A stretch of 64,000 nucleotides of DNA from Chryseobacterium sp. S0630. Its GTDB lineage: Bacteria > Bacteroidota > Bacteroidia > Flavobacteriales > Weeksellaceae. Under the pieces are notes generated by a model that was given only the letters and a program-made list of their open reading frames with translations, did no database searches and had not been told where the DNA came from. Location of the stretch: NCBI RefSeq assembly GCF_024158915.1, contig NZ_JAMZGF010000008.1, positions 62,001 through 126,000 on the forward strand, in the 5' to 3' direction. Below are positions 43,368 to 52,793 of the stretch, in pieces. Within the stretch, counting starts at the first letter, position 1. Every line of letters starts with the position of its first letter. The position numbers were made by a program, and so were the translations under genes.

Positions 43368-44072
43368 ATGAAAAACTTAGCGGGATCCTCTAGATTTAAA
43401 ATTAATATATTGTTGATAATGATGACGATATTCTGTTTCAGCCTCTCTGCTTTCAGATATTACATCAGCGATACAAAAGTGTTTTTGTTTCTCAACTGGA
43501 ATCTGTTTCTGGCCTGGATTCCTTTATTACTGAGTTCTTTTATTCTTGCCTTTAATATCAAATGCAAAACTTCATTGCTCTTTATAGTAATAGTCTGGAT
43601 ATTGTTCTTTCCCAATTCTCCTTACATTCTTACAGATCTTTTTCACCTCAGAGCAAGAAATGAGATACCGATCTGGTATGACCTCATTGTGATTCTTTCC
43701 TATGCGTGGACCGGGCTGATCTGTGGTTTTATAAGTCTTCATGATATTGAAAAGAGACTTTCTGATTATACGAATAGAAATGTCATTAATGGAGTGGTTG
43801 TCCTTTTTCTTTTCATGAGCAGCTTCGGAGTTTATCTCGGTCGGTTTTTGAGATGGAATAGCTGGGATGTTCTCAATAATCCTTTTGGTCTGTTCTCGGA
43901 TATTGTGGTGAGATTCATCTATCCGATGGAATATACCAAAACATGGGGTGTTACTCTTTTGATGGGAATAATGCTCAACTTTATGTACTTTACATTTAAA
44001 TGGGCAGGAACTAATGATGAAAAAGAATTACAACCGGAAAATAAAACATTAAACGGATTGGAACAATTTTAG
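43368..44072 (+). CDS. DUF1361 membrane protein
   Basis: A 234-residue membrane protein. The conserved DUF1361 stretch FFPNSPYILTDLFHLRAR, with IPIWYDLI next to it, lies in the middle. Six to seven membrane helices. Function unknown. Ends the operon headed at 40492. Confidence 0.85.
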   Translation: MKNLAGSSRFKINILLIMMTIFCFSLSAFRYYISDTKVFLFLNWNLFLAWIPLLLSSFILAFNIKCKTSLLFIVIVWILFFPNSPYILTDLFHLRARNEIPIWYDLIVILSYAWTGLICGFISLHDIEKRLSDYTNRNVINGVVVLFLFMSSFGVYLGRFLRWNSWDVLNNPFGLFSDIVVRFIYPMEYTKTWGVTLLMGIMLNFMYFTFKWAGTNDEKELQPENKTLNGLEQF

Positions 44073-44126
44073 CATTTCAATGAGCTCAGCATAATACATG
44101 TTGATCCATTCTTAAAATTAATTATT

Positions 44127-44666
44127 ATGAAAAAAAGCTTATTGTTAATTCCTTTGATAATTGTTGCCTGTAAAAAAGAACCTGCTGTGACAAATGTCCC
44201 GGATAAGGACTCTACAGTGGTAACAGAAATGCCGGACTCTGTGGTAAAAAAAGATTCTGTAGCATTAAGGAAAAAAGATTCAATTATTAACAATGCTCCG
44301 GTCACTAAGGAAGTATTACGTAAAGGCGTAATGAGAGATGAAAAAGACGGCCAGATTATAAGAACTGCAGACGCCAACCAGTTGCCTTTTACAATTGGAG
44401 AGGAATTTACAAAGGATGATCAGGATTTGATTTTAAAACTGACCCGTTACGACCGCCCGAATATCAAAGCTAAAATTTCAACAAAAGAGAAAGATTTTAA
44501 TATCCGTTTCAATCAGATCAGACTTCCAAACGGGAACTACGACGGACCTTTTGGAAGAGAAATTACTTATGATACTCCCGGACAAGGTGAAGTATGGCTG
44601 ATTATCGGGAAAAGTAACATGGCTTCCGGAAATACCAAGGGAAGTTTTACAGTAACTGTAGAATAA
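44127..44666 (+). CDS. Putative lipoprotein
   Basis: A 179-residue lipoprotein; lipobox IIVAC with Cys15. The N-terminal 60 residues are charged and D/V/K-rich (low complexity), and the C-terminal half is likely globular (FTIGEEFTKDDQDLILKL onward). No family recognised. Confidence 0.75.
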   Translation: MKKSLLLIPLIIVACKKEPAVTNVPDKDSTVVTEMPDSVVKKDSVALRKKDSIINNAPVTKEVLRKGVMRDEKDGQIIRTADANQLPFTIGEEFTKDDQDLILKLTRYDRPNIKAKISTKEKDFNIRFNQIRLPNGNYDGPFGREITYDTPGQGEVWLIIGKSNMASGNTKGSFTVTVE

Positions 44667-44726
44667 GGCTCAATCAATTTGGTACAATTTCTGCAAACTA
44701 AACTCTGAAGTTTAAAATTTAAAATT

Positions 44727-45239
44727 ATGAAAAATATAGTTCTAACAGCAATGACCGCTTCAGCTGTACTCGTAAGTTGCGGAACCGTACAGTCGCTGGT
44801 TCAGAATACATTTCCCTACACAACGAATGTTTTAGTGTCTACAGGAGTTCCTGCAGATAAAGAAGTTTCTTCTACTGCAACAGCTACCAATGTACAGACA
44901 TGGTTCGGAGGAAATAACAATGCAAAAATTAAAGATGTAAGAATTTCAGATGCGAAAATCTCTGTAGCAGCTCCTTCTGGGGGAAACCTGAGTGCATTCA
45001 AAACTGTAAAAATATATGTTTCATCTAACGGAACAGGAGAGAGATTAGTGGCTTCACGCTCCAACATCTCTACCAATTCTTCCAGCTTAAATCTTGATCT
45101 TAATGATACAGGATTCCTTGACGAAATTGTAAAAAGTTCAGGATTGACGGTAAGAACCGTTTATGAATTGAAGAATCAGACCTCTTCAGATATGAACATC
45201 AAAGTAGCGCTTAATTTCAGCAGCGTTCCAGCAAAATAA
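44727..45239 (+). CDS. Putative lipoprotein
   Basis: A 170-residue lipoprotein; lipobox LVSC with Cys18. The mature part is a Ser/Thr/Asn-rich probable beta-sandwich. No enzyme motif or family recognised. Confidence 0.75.
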   Translation: MKNIVLTAMTASAVLVSCGTVQSLVQNTFPYTTNVLVSTGVPADKEVSSTATATNVQTWFGGNNNAKIKDVRISDAKISVAAPSGGNLSAFKTVKIYVSSNGTGERLVASRSNISTNSSSLNLDLNDTGFLDEIVKSSGLTVRTVYELKNQTSSDMNIKVALNFSSVPAK

Positions 45240-45261
45240 AATCAATAAAAATTGATAGCAA

Positions 45262-45293
45262 AAACCCTCTTTCAGAAAGCTGAAAGAGGGTTT
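45262..45293. terminator. Bidirectional terminator
   Basis: 14-bp perfect stem AAACCCTCTTTCAG / CTGAAAGAGGGTTT with a 4-nt loop between convergent genes. A run of T/A flanks it on both sides. Confidence 0.85.
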
Positions 45294-45328
45294 GATGTGA
45301 AGTAAAATGTATAAAAAAATCTTATATT

Positions 45329-46987
45329 TTAGAGTTTGGTTAATTTCTCAACAACTCTTCTCTGGCCTTCATTAATATTGATGATATACTGCCCCGTAGG
45401 AAGTTGTGAAATATCAATCTTTTCATTCGGTAAAACCGAATTTTTAATCACTGTACGTCCCTGAAGGTTAATAATCTCTATATCCAGTTTTTTATTTTCA
45501 CTGCTTTTAATAGCAATGGAACTGCTGGATGGATTAGGATAAATTTTAACCTCTAATGATGGTAAAGTCTTAACAGGTGCTACAAAATTACTTTCCAGTT
45601 GAAGGATAGCATTCTTCACATTAGGAAGAGGTCCGATCTTTTGCCCCGTCACTGTTCCTCCCTGAGGAATTCCTGTTGAAATTAAAAGGTTTTTCATCGC
45701 TGAAGGTGTTAAATATTGACCTGTAGTCTGGCGATAGAAAGACTGAATCAAAATAGCTGCAGAAGAAACCACAGGTGTTGCAGAACTTGTACCGCTGAAA
45801 TAATTATAAGTTCTGTTGTTGTCATTGTCATATTTCACATAAGATCCATAGCCTGCTGCCATCACACTGCTTCCCCAACCCTGAACATCCACTCTGTTTC
45901 CAAATGTACTGAAGCTTAATTTTGAATGGGTAGTATTAGGAGATCCTGCTCCTACAATGATAGCACCACTGTTTCCTCTCGCAAGATAGGTTGCATAAAA
46001 CGGATCATCCAGATTTTGGTTTCCATTACCTGCCGCTGCAATGATAATAATTCCTGAATCAGTAGCAGCTTTCGTAAGATCCCAGATTACTTTGTCATAT
46101 TCCGCAGGGCAATACTGACCGTCTTTTCCACCAGTCTGCATTTCGTATAATATAATATCTCCGGCCTGAGATGCATTAATAGATCTGCTTACCGCAGAAG
46201 CTCTGTTGTATCCCACCGTAGTCCATTCCATATAACCTTTTATTTCAGAAGCACTATAAGCAGCTCCTGTAAGTCCGATATTATCTTTTATTGAACCTAA
46301 AATACTCACAACTGCTGTTCCGTGGTCACGGTAATTATTATTGGCTAATCCTGCATTAGGTGAATAACCAGGTTCAAGCTGTATAGAGTTTTGATTAGAC
46401 AGCATTTCGTGAGTCTTGTAGAACCCGTATTCTACATCTCGTACACGGATATTCTGTCCTGTGATTCCTCTTGACCATGCATATTTGGCGTTGATTCCCG
46501 GATTGTCATTCAGATAAGTCTGCAGGCTTTCCAGATCAGGAGTGGCCACAAAAGCATTGACTAATGGTGGTTCGATAGGTTCGGCACTCATTACAGATAC
46601 ATATTCTATTTCAGGAAATCTCTCAAGAGTATGGATGATTTTTTCTGAAGCTTCTTTATTTTGAAGAGGAATATCAGCCTTATAAATTCTTTTCAGCTTT
46701 TCCACAGATTCTCCGGAATTACCGATGGCTTTGCTGCTTCTGGCCATTTCATCAAGTTTGCTGTCTGTAAAATCCAGATCATACTTAAATGAGATGTGAT
46801 TTTCTCTTGAAAATCTTTCCAGATCAGCGTTTCTGCTGAAAGCCGTTTTTTCTGAATTGATGCCTTTTGAAAAGCATACATAAATAATTGAATTTTGATT
46901 ATTAGCCATTTTGGGCTGGCTGTCCTGTCCGAAAGACAAAGTAGAACAGAACGCAAATAATGCGAAAAGGTTGATTTTTGTTTTCAT
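45329..46987 (-). CDS. Secreted subtilisin-family serine protease with T9SS sorting domain
   Basis: A 552-residue S8 protease. Signal peptide (cleavage after SFG). The catalytic triad is visible: Asp184 (VRDVEYGF), His222 (RDHGTAVV), Ser401 (SGTSSATP), with oxyanion Asn321 (AAGNGN). A propeptide of about 130 residues precedes the catalytic domain. The C-terminus (from VKIYPNPSSSS) is a type A T9SS sorting domain. Therefore secreted to the surface or medium. Own promoter; a weak match to part of the shared motif (AAAAGAGTA) was seen upstream but not counted. Confidence 0.93.
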   Translation of the reverse strand: MKTKINLFALFAFCSTLSFGQDSQPKMANNQNSIIYVCFSKGINSEKTAFSRNADLERFSRENHISFKYDLDFTDSKLDEMARSSKAIGNSGESVEKLKRIYKADIPLQNKEASEKIIHTLERFPEIEYVSVMSAEPIEPPLVNAFVATPDLESLQTYLNDNPGINAKYAWSRGITGQNIRVRDVEYGFYKTHEMLSNQNSIQLEPGYSPNAGLANNNYRDHGTAVVSILGSIKDNIGLTGAAYSASEIKGYMEWTTVGYNRASAVSRSINASQAGDIILYEMQTGGKDGQYCPAEYDKVIWDLTKAATDSGIIIIAAAGNGNQNLDDPFYATYLARGNSGAIIVGAGSPNTTHSKLSFSTFGNRVDVQGWGSSVMAAGYGSYVKYDNDNNRTYNYFSGTSSATPVVSSAAILIQSFYRQTTGQYLTPSAMKNLLISTGIPQGGTVTGQKIGPLPNVKNAILQLESNFVAPVKTLPSLEVKIYPNPSSSSIAIKSSENKKLDIEIINLQGRTVIKNSVLPNEKIDISQLPTGQYIININEGQRRVVEKLTKL

Positions 46988-47132
46988 ATGATTTTGTTAA
47001 ATGGTTGTAAATCAGTTTTGATTTATATCAAAAATAATAATAAAATAAAAACAAATCACGTTTTTGTGATTTTATTTTTTAGATTTTTTACTCTTTTCTT
47101 TTGTATAAAGGATTTCTTTGTTGATGAACGAT

Positions 47133-47165
47133 ACCCCTCACAGGTTTTTAAAACCTGTGAGGGGT
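47133..47165. repeat. REP palindrome
   Basis: Perfect 16-bp inverted repeat ACCCCTCACAGGTTTT / AAAACCTGTGAGGGGT around one T. The centre GGTTTTTAAAACC equals that of the palindrome at 20793-20825 next to the RAYT gene, so both probably belong to the same REP population. It lies in the 269-bp gap between the subtilase and dtd genes; no gene seen there. Confidence 0.8.
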
Positions 47166-47256
47166 AATGGCAGATACATTTTATGCATTTCAATCAAAAA
47201 AAATACGTTCCAACGAATTGAAACGTATTGCTTTATGGTTATATTTATTTCCCGAT

Positions 47257-47706
47257 TTAGCTTTTGGTAAGAGAATCCATGACAATGGTAACCGGCCCGT
47301 CATTGATCAGGGAAACTTTCATATCTGCTCCGAAAATTCCGCTTTCTGTTTTTAGTCCGGATTTAGCGATTTCTTCCTTAAAATAATCAAAAAGTGGCAC
47401 CGCTTTATCCGGTTTGGCTGCCTTTATGAAAGAAGGTCTGTTGCCTTTTTTATAATCTGCAATCAATGTAAACTGACTGATGGAAAGGATTTCTCCTGAA
47501 ATATCTTTCACGGAAAGGTTAAGCTTGTCATCTTCATCTCCAAAGATTCTCAGATTTAAAACCTTTTGTACAAGCCAGTCGGCATCTGTCTTTTCATCAT
47601 TTTCATCTATACCTACCAGCAGCATAAGCCCTTTTCCGATTTCACCAACAATTTTTCCGTCTACTTTTACACTGGCTTCGGAGACTCTCTGTATAACGAT
47701 TTTCAT
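47257..47706 (-). CDS. dtd: D-aminoacyl-tRNA deacylase
   Basis: A 149-residue enzyme that removes D-amino acids from tRNA. Both signature motifs are present: SQFT at 77-80 (ISQFTLIADYKKGNRPSF) and GPVT at 137-140. Length and layout are canonical. Confidence 0.96.
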   Translation of the reverse strand: MKIVIQRVSEASVKVDGKIVGEIGKGLMLLVGIDENDEKTDADWLVQKVLNLRIFGDEDDKLNLSVKDISGEILSISQFTLIADYKKGNRPSFIKAAKPDKAVPLFDYFKEEIAKSGLKTESGIFGADMKVSLINDGPVTIVMDSLTKS

Positions 47707-47715
47707 CTTGTATTT

Positions 47716-48171
47716 TTAATAGTAAACATTTAAGATTTTACTTGCAGCATCATAACTGTAAGGATAAGTTTTAGGTGGCAGAGATGTTTTGGCTCCAGAC
47801 TCCGGCTGTCCTGTACTTAATATCCATCTTGTATTATCCTGTGGACAAATAATGGCAATATTGTCTTTTACCTCAAGAGTTGTATTGTTATCAGGACATA
47901 GATGTGGTGCATTCCTGTCATAGACTTTAAACCCGTTTGCAGTCCGGACAATAATCAACCCTCTGGTTCCTGACTGTTGCTCGTTCACATAAATCCAGCC
48001 ATTGATATTGTTCAAAACGTAATAAGCAGGCAGGTTTAGATTAAGCGATACATTGATGGGAACATTTGGGAAACAGTTCACAGTATCTTCTCTGCTTCCA
48101 CATGAGTTTATAGTTAAATTACTGAAAATCAATAAAATGAAAATGGATAAGATTGAAAAAGTTTTTTTCAT
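47716..48171 (-). CDS. Rieske-like lipoprotein lacking the iron-sulfur ligands
   Basis: A 151-residue lipoprotein, lipobox NSC (Cys24). The segment VYDRNAPHLCPDNN ... IAIICPQDNTRWILSTGQP has the Rieske [2Fe-2S] layout (first CPHxG-type loop and second CPxHG-type loop). The ligand His of the second loop and the first ligand position are not conserved, so a cluster is unlikely. Probably a structural or binding protein with a Rieske fold. Next to dtd (9 nt), so likely co-transcribed. Confidence 0.72.
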   Translation of the reverse strand: MKKTFSILSIFILLIFSNLTINSCGSREDTVNCFPNVPINVSLNLNLPAYYVLNNINGWIYVNEQQSGTRGLIIVRTANGFKVYDRNAPHLCPDNNTTLEVKDNIAIICPQDNTRWILSTGQPESGAKTSLPPKTYPYSYDAASKILNVYY

Positions 48172-48188
48172 TTCAATTTAAATTTTTA

Positions 48189-48196
48189 TATATTTG
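48189..48196 (+). promoter_or_regulatory. -7 box TATATTTG upstream of greA
   Basis: Perfect TAnnTTTG match, 84 nt upstream of the greA start. A clear -33 TTG is not seen. The box lies just upstream of the divergent lipoprotein gene start (48171). Confidence 0.4.
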
Positions 48197-48280
48197 TAAA
48201 AATTAAACGATTACAACACGAAAACATTGTCCGGCAAATGTCGGATTATTTTTTTATACTAAAACTAAATTTTGAAAATT

Positions 48281-48751
48281 ATGGCAAGCTATGTTACTAA
48301 GGAGGGCCTAGAGAAAATGAAAGCTGAGCTGGAACAGTTGGAAACTGTGGAGAGACCAAAAATTACTCAGCAGATCGCAGAAGCAAGAGATAAAGGAGAT
48401 TTATCTGAAAATGCAGAATACGACGCAGCTAAAGAGGCTCAGGGGATGCTTGAAATGAGAATTTCTAAGCTGAAAGATGTTATCTCTACTTCTAAAATTA
48501 TAGACGAAAGCCAATTAGATACTTCAAAAGTTTCAATCTTAACAACAGTGAAACTTAAAAACAATGCTACCAAGCAAGAGCAGGTATTTACATTGGTACC
48601 GGATAACGAAAGCGACCTGAAGACAGGAAAGATTTCTGTGAACACACCTATCGCAAAAGGACTGTTAGGAAAAGCTATTGGCGAAATTGCTGAAATTACT
48701 TTACCTAATGGAAACAAACTGTCTTTTGAAGTATTAGACATCTCTCTATAG
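48281..48751 (+). CDS. greA: Transcription elongation factor GreA
   Basis: A 156-residue protein, N-terminal coiled coil with LEKMKAELEQLETVERPKITQQIAEARDKGDLSENAEYDAAKEAQ, the GreA signature (DLSENAEYDAAK tip with acidic residues), and C-terminal FKBP-like domain. I start at the ATG at 48281 (MASYVTKEGL). Rescues backtracked RNA polymerase. Confidence 0.97.
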   Translation: MASYVTKEGLEKMKAELEQLETVERPKITQQIAEARDKGDLSENAEYDAAKEAQGMLEMRISKLKDVISTSKIIDESQLDTSKVSILTTVKLKNNATKQEQVFTLVPDNESDLKTGKISVNTPIAKGLLGKAIGEIAEITLPNGNKLSFEVLDISL

Positions 48752-48808
48752 TCTGATACTCCTTTCTATTTCTGAACTTCTAAATATCTAACCCAAACTT
48801 CTGATAAA

Positions 48809-49198
48809 ATGAGCACTATATTCACAAAAATCATTAATGGCGAAATTCCCTCTTATAAGATTGCAGAAAATGAAAACTTTATTGCATTCTTAGACGCAAT
48901 GCCTTTAGTGAAGGGACATACTTTAGTAGTACCTAAAAAAGAAGTGGATTTGATTTTTGATCTTGAAAGTGAAGAATACAAAAACCTTTGGGGATTTGCC
49001 CAAGAGGTAGCCAAGAAGATCAAAACTGCAATTCCATGTGTAAGAGTAGGAGTAGCAGTGGTAGGACTTGAAGTTCCTCATGCACACATCCATCTGATTC
49101 CTTTAAATAAGATGGAAGACATGAATTTCAGAAATGAAAGATTAAAATTAACGAACGAAGAATATACAGAGATTCAACACTCAATTATTAATTCTTAA
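48809..49198 (+). CDS. HIT-family protein
   Basis: A 129-residue histidine-triad nucleotide-binding protein. HAHIH at 91-95 (VPHAHIHLIPL). Common housekeeping gene next to greA in Bacteroidota. Substrate not defined. Confidence 0.95.
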   Translation: MSTIFTKIINGEIPSYKIAENENFIAFLDAMPLVKGHTLVVPKKEVDLIFDLESEEYKNLWGFAQEVAKKIKTAIPCVRVGVAVVGLEVPHAHIHLIPLNKMEDMNFRNERLKLTNEEYTEIQHSIINS

Positions 49199-49204
49199 CA
49201 ACCA

Positions 49205-49238
49205 GAAAATCGTAAAAAAGTAATTTTTTACGATTTTC
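49205..49238 (+). terminator. Terminator after the HIT gene
   Basis: 15-bp stem GAAAATCGTAAAAAA / TTTTTTACGATTTTC. Confidence 0.8.
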
Positions 49239-49266
49239 TTTAACATATACATATATATTATATCAT

Positions 49267-50454
49267 ATGAATTCCAACCAATGTTCTTTCTGTGGCAGAA
49301 AAAGAAATGAAGTACAGATGCTGATTTCTGGGCAGAATGGTTTTATTTGTGAAAATTGTATAGAGCAGGCACATGCTATCGTAAAAGATGGTGCATCAAA
49401 AACAGAATATTCACCTGCTAATAGTATGGAGGAGCTTAAAAAGCCAAAAGAGATCAAAGAATTTCTTGATCAGTATGTGATTGGACAAGATCAGGCAAAA
49501 AAGCAACTTTCCATTGCTGTGTATAACCATTATAAAAGATTGCTTCACGCTAAGGACGAGAATAGAGAAGTAGAGCTTGAAAAGTCAAACATTATCATGA
49601 TAGGAGAGACAGGAACGGGTAAAACGCTTCTGGCAAAAACTATTGCAAGAGAACTTAATGTTCCTTTCTGTATCGTGGATGCTACTATTTTAACTGAGGC
49701 AGGATATGTAGGAGAAGACGTTGAAAGTATTCTTTCAAGACTTTTGATGGTCGCAGATTACGATGTGGAAAAAGCTGAAAAAGGAATTGTTTTCATCGAT
49801 GAGATTGATAAGATTGCCAGAAAATCAGACAATCCAAGTATTACAAGAGACGTTTCAGGAGAAGGCGTACAGCAGGGATTATTAAAACTGTTGGAAGGAA
49901 GTATTGTGAATGTTCCGCCACAAGGAGGAAGAAAACACCCGGATCAGAAATATATCCAGGTAAATACCCAAAACATCCTATTTATTGCAGGAGGTGCTTT
50001 TGACGGGATCAAAGAGATCATCGAAAGAAGAATGAACAAGCAGGCAATTGGCTTCAGTTCTGAAAAAATCAATAAAACAGACGAGGACGAATATATATTA
50101 ACAAATATTAATGCAATTGACCTTCGTACTTTCGGATTAATTCCGGAACTTTTGGGAAGATTTCCAATTATTACTTACCTCGATAAACTCACAAAAGAGA
50201 CGCTGGTAAGAATCATGAAGGAACCTAAAAACTCTATCGTGAATCAATTTGTGGAACTTTTTAAAATGGATGGCACAAATTTGGTTATTACAGACGGAGC
50301 AATTGAAAAAATCGTAGAGGAAACTATTGAAAAAGGATTAGGGGCAAGAGGGCTTAGAGGGACCACCGAAAAAGTTCTAGAAGACTATATGTTTTCAATA
50401 GGAGAGGAGAAAGATATCATCTTAAATGAAGATAATGTTTTGATTAATAGATAA
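49267..50454 (+). CDS. clpX: ATP-dependent Clp protease ATPase subunit ClpX
   Basis: A 395-residue AAA+ unfoldase. N-terminal zinc finger (Cys6, Cys9, Cys28, Cys31), Walker A GETGTGKT at 113-120, and the ClpX sensor/arginine-finger region GARGLRG. The IGF-type loop that contacts ClpP is in the middle (residues near 250-260: IGFSSEK). clpP itself is not in the window. Confidence 0.97.
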   Translation: MNSNQCSFCGRKRNEVQMLISGQNGFICENCIEQAHAIVKDGASKTEYSPANSMEELKKPKEIKEFLDQYVIGQDQAKKQLSIAVYNHYKRLLHAKDENREVELEKSNIIMIGETGTGKTLLAKTIARELNVPFCIVDATILTEAGYVGEDVESILSRLLMVADYDVEKAEKGIVFIDEIDKIARKSDNPSITRDVSGEGVQQGLLKLLEGSIVNVPPQGGRKHPDQKYIQVNTQNILFIAGGAFDGIKEIIERRMNKQAIGFSSEKINKTDEDEYILTNINAIDLRTFGLIPELLGRFPIITYLDKLTKETLVRIMKEPKNSIVNQFVELFKMDGTNLVITDGAIEKIVEETIEKGLGARGLRGTTEKVLEDYMFSIGEEKDIILNEDNVLINR

Positions 50455-50482
50455 AATATTTTTTTTTTTAGAAAAATAATAA

Positions 50483-50490
50483 TACCTTTG
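50483..50490 (+). promoter_or_regulatory. -7 box TACCTTTG of the 50529 gene
   Basis: Perfect TAnnTTTG match 38 nt before the ATG. A -33 TTG at usual spacing is not apparent. Confidence 0.45.
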
Positions 50491-50528
50491 CGGGTGAAGA
50501 TTGTATTAACACACAAATAATTTATACA

Positions 50529-52505
50529 ATGAGAAAAAGTTTATTTGCTATAGGTCTTTTAGCAATTAGTTATTCTGTTCAGGCGCAGATACTTTGTCAT
50601 GTTGACACTAATGCTAATATGTATGTGAGCGAAGGCACCCTAGTTTATAGCGGTGGAGGTGTACAAACAAAAGGTAATGGCCTTTTGGACGTGCATGGAA
50701 ATATCATGGTTGTAGGATCTGCTACAGATGGTTTTAAAACAATTGATGCCGGAGGTGCTGATAAGACTGACGGTGGAAATATCATCTTAAGACTTAATAC
50801 CCCTGCTTCTTTTGCTACTTCCACGTATGGTCAGCTGTACATCGACGGACTATCCCAGTCCAACATCACAGGTATTGTCACTAAAGAGTACAGAACTACA
50901 AGTAACGGTAGTGGCAATTATTTCCAACAAGTTGCTTTACCTTTCTTTGGTAAAGCCTTAAGTTCATTATCTACTGAAGTTGGTAAAACTTTCAATACCG
51001 GTAGATATAGTAATCCAATTCTAAAGTGGGATAACGCCAATGCGGTTTCTGCACATTTTACAAATTTAGCATCTACTACTGCTGATGGTTCAGGGTATTA
51101 TATGTTGAAAGTTTCCAGCAATGACTGGAATCCAAGTGCACCTGCAACTGGAACTGTTTTCAATATCAATGGAAAACCGTATGCTCCACTAACAGGAACT
51201 GTGTCATTGCAGAATGCAGGAAAATCTAATTTAGGAGCTTCCAATGTTGTATTCGGAAATGGTGGTAACGCTGTGAATTCTTACAACGAAAAGTACAATA
51301 CTTATCTTGATGATTCATTTGAATTTACTACCACTCCATGGGCTGGAACATTTGGACAAAATTTCTACCAATTCGGTAACCCTTTCCTTACCAACTTAGA
51401 TTTATCTAATATTGGATATACTGAAAGCGTTACAGGATCAGACGGAAATGCAGTAAAAAATATCTGGGGTATTGAATATAATCCAGGTACTGTTGTTACA
51501 CTTCCTGGAGGTTCTACTTACGCTACAGGTGCTCAGGTAGTTACTTATGTAGCTACAGGTGACGGAGTTGCTCCGGCAGTTGGAGATGTGAACCTAGATA
51601 AAATGGTTATCAAACCTATGCAGTCGTTTAAAATAAAGTTAAGAGACAATACAGCTCAGACTTTAGACTTTAATCCACTGAGAAGATTCAAATCAACAGC
51701 TAGAACAGCAGGTACTCCTAACGGTGTAAATGCAGCTAAAACGGCTGGTAAGAATACAGCCAACACTGTAAAACAGCTTGGGGTAATTGGTCTTGATGCT
51801 AATGGTAATGAGATTTCCAGAACTTACTACGTGGTTTCTCCAGCATTTACAACTGGACACCAGGTTTCTACTGCTACAACAGTTCAAAGTTCAGCTGGTA
51901 CGAGAATTATCGGTACTTATGAAGAAGCATTGAATGGTGGGTATGATAATAATTATACTAACTATTGGTTATATATTAACGAAGCTAATGAGAGTAACTT
52001 CCAAGGTAAAAATGTTAAGTTAGTTAACTACAAACTTGATCAGGTTAAATCTTATAAGTTCGAGATCAGAGAAAATGCAGAACTTATTCCTGCTGGTGCA
52101 CACCAGTTATCTTCAGGAATTGGTTTCTACTATAAAGCGGAAAATGGAAATTTAGTACAGGCTAAACAGGGAGATGTGGTAGCTGTAACAAATGAAGAAG
52201 CTAACTTGTATTATGGTGAGCCAAGTAATATTACTTTAGGTGTGGATAAAACAACTTCTAGTGTTTCCAGAACACTTGTTGTTTACGATCCATCTATTAC
52301 AAATTACATTGTTAGATTTGATCCAAAATGGAAAAAAGCAGACATTCAAGTTTATGATATGAGCGGTAAACTGGTAATCTCTAAAAAAGCGGTTGAAACA
52401 TCCAGAGATTTTGTAATCGAGCTGAATGGCTCAGTTAAAAATTCATATGTTGTAAAAATCGTTTCTGATAAGGGAGAAACTGTTAACACTAAAATCTTAA
52501 AATAA
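50529..52505 (+). CDS. T9SS-secreted protein with C-terminal sorting domain
   Basis: A 658-residue secreted protein with a signal peptide (cleavage after VQAQ). It has an Asn/Gly/Thr-rich beta-solenoid-like N-terminal half (repeated TDGGNIILRLNTP-type strands), then a Thr/Ala/Asn-rich region. The C-terminus (VYDPSITNYIVRFDPKW then DIQVYDMSGKLV) is a type IX sorting domain. Probably a large surface adhesin; no enzyme motif. Confidence 0.83.
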   Translation: MRKSLFAIGLLAISYSVQAQILCHVDTNANMYVSEGTLVYSGGGVQTKGNGLLDVHGNIMVVGSATDGFKTIDAGGADKTDGGNIILRLNTPASFATSTYGQLYIDGLSQSNITGIVTKEYRTTSNGSGNYFQQVALPFFGKALSSLSTEVGKTFNTGRYSNPILKWDNANAVSAHFTNLASTTADGSGYYMLKVSSNDWNPSAPATGTVFNINGKPYAPLTGTVSLQNAGKSNLGASNVVFGNGGNAVNSYNEKYNTYLDDSFEFTTTPWAGTFGQNFYQFGNPFLTNLDLSNIGYTESVTGSDGNAVKNIWGIEYNPGTVVTLPGGSTYATGAQVVTYVATGDGVAPAVGDVNLDKMVIKPMQSFKIKLRDNTAQTLDFNPLRRFKSTARTAGTPNGVNAAKTAGKNTANTVKQLGVIGLDANGNEISRTYYVVSPAFTTGHQVSTATTVQSSAGTRIIGTYEEALNGGYDNNYTNYWLYINEANESNFQGKNVKLVNYKLDQVKSYKFEIRENAELIPAGAHQLSSGIGFYYKAENGNLVQAKQGDVVAVTNEEANLYYGEPSNITLGVDKTTSSVSRTLVVYDPSITNYIVRFDPKWKKADIQVYDMSGKLVISKKAVETSRDFVIELNGSVKNSYVVKIVSDKGETVNTKILK

Positions 52506-52510
52506 ACCAC

Positions 52511-52732
52511 ATGAAAATTATTAATAAACTAGTCTTGGCGTTTTTCCTATTTGCTGTATTCGTAGCAAATGCCGCTCCACCACAACCAGCAATCCCAGGA
52601 GGAGGAGGAAATGGAGGAAATGGTACCGGGTCACCAGCCTCACCAATTGATATGTATGTATATGTACTTGGTATTGTAGCAATAGGATTTATTGTTTACT
52701 TTACAAAAAAGTACAAGAGCGTAAAAGCATAA
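52511..52732 (+). CDS. Short signal-anchored protein with Gly-rich linker
   Basis: A 73-residue protein: signal peptide, Pro/Gly-rich segment (PAIPGGGGNGGNGTGSPA) and one transmembrane helix (YVYVLGIVAIGFIVYF). It follows the T9SS protein by 5 nt, so they are co-transcribed. A common type in this genus; function unknown. Confidence 0.8.
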   Translation: MKIINKLVLAFFLFAVFVANAAPPQPAIPGGGGNGGNGTGSPASPIDMYVYVLGIVAIGFIVYFTKKYKSVKA

Positions 52733-52752
52733 AATTTTATTAAAATAATATT

Positions 52753-52778
52753 AAACTCTCTGATTAGTCAGGGAGTTT
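52753..52778 (+). terminator. Terminator after the 52511 gene
   Basis: 11-bp stem AAACTCTCTGA / TCAGGGAGTTT with one G-T pair and a T run. Confidence 0.75.
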
Positions 52779-52793
52779 TTTTATTTTTACTTT

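Noticed and set aside
47085..47110. Fifth copy of the shared motif before the subtilase gene
   Set aside because: Only GAAATCC and AAAAGAGTA are present with a wrong order and spacing.
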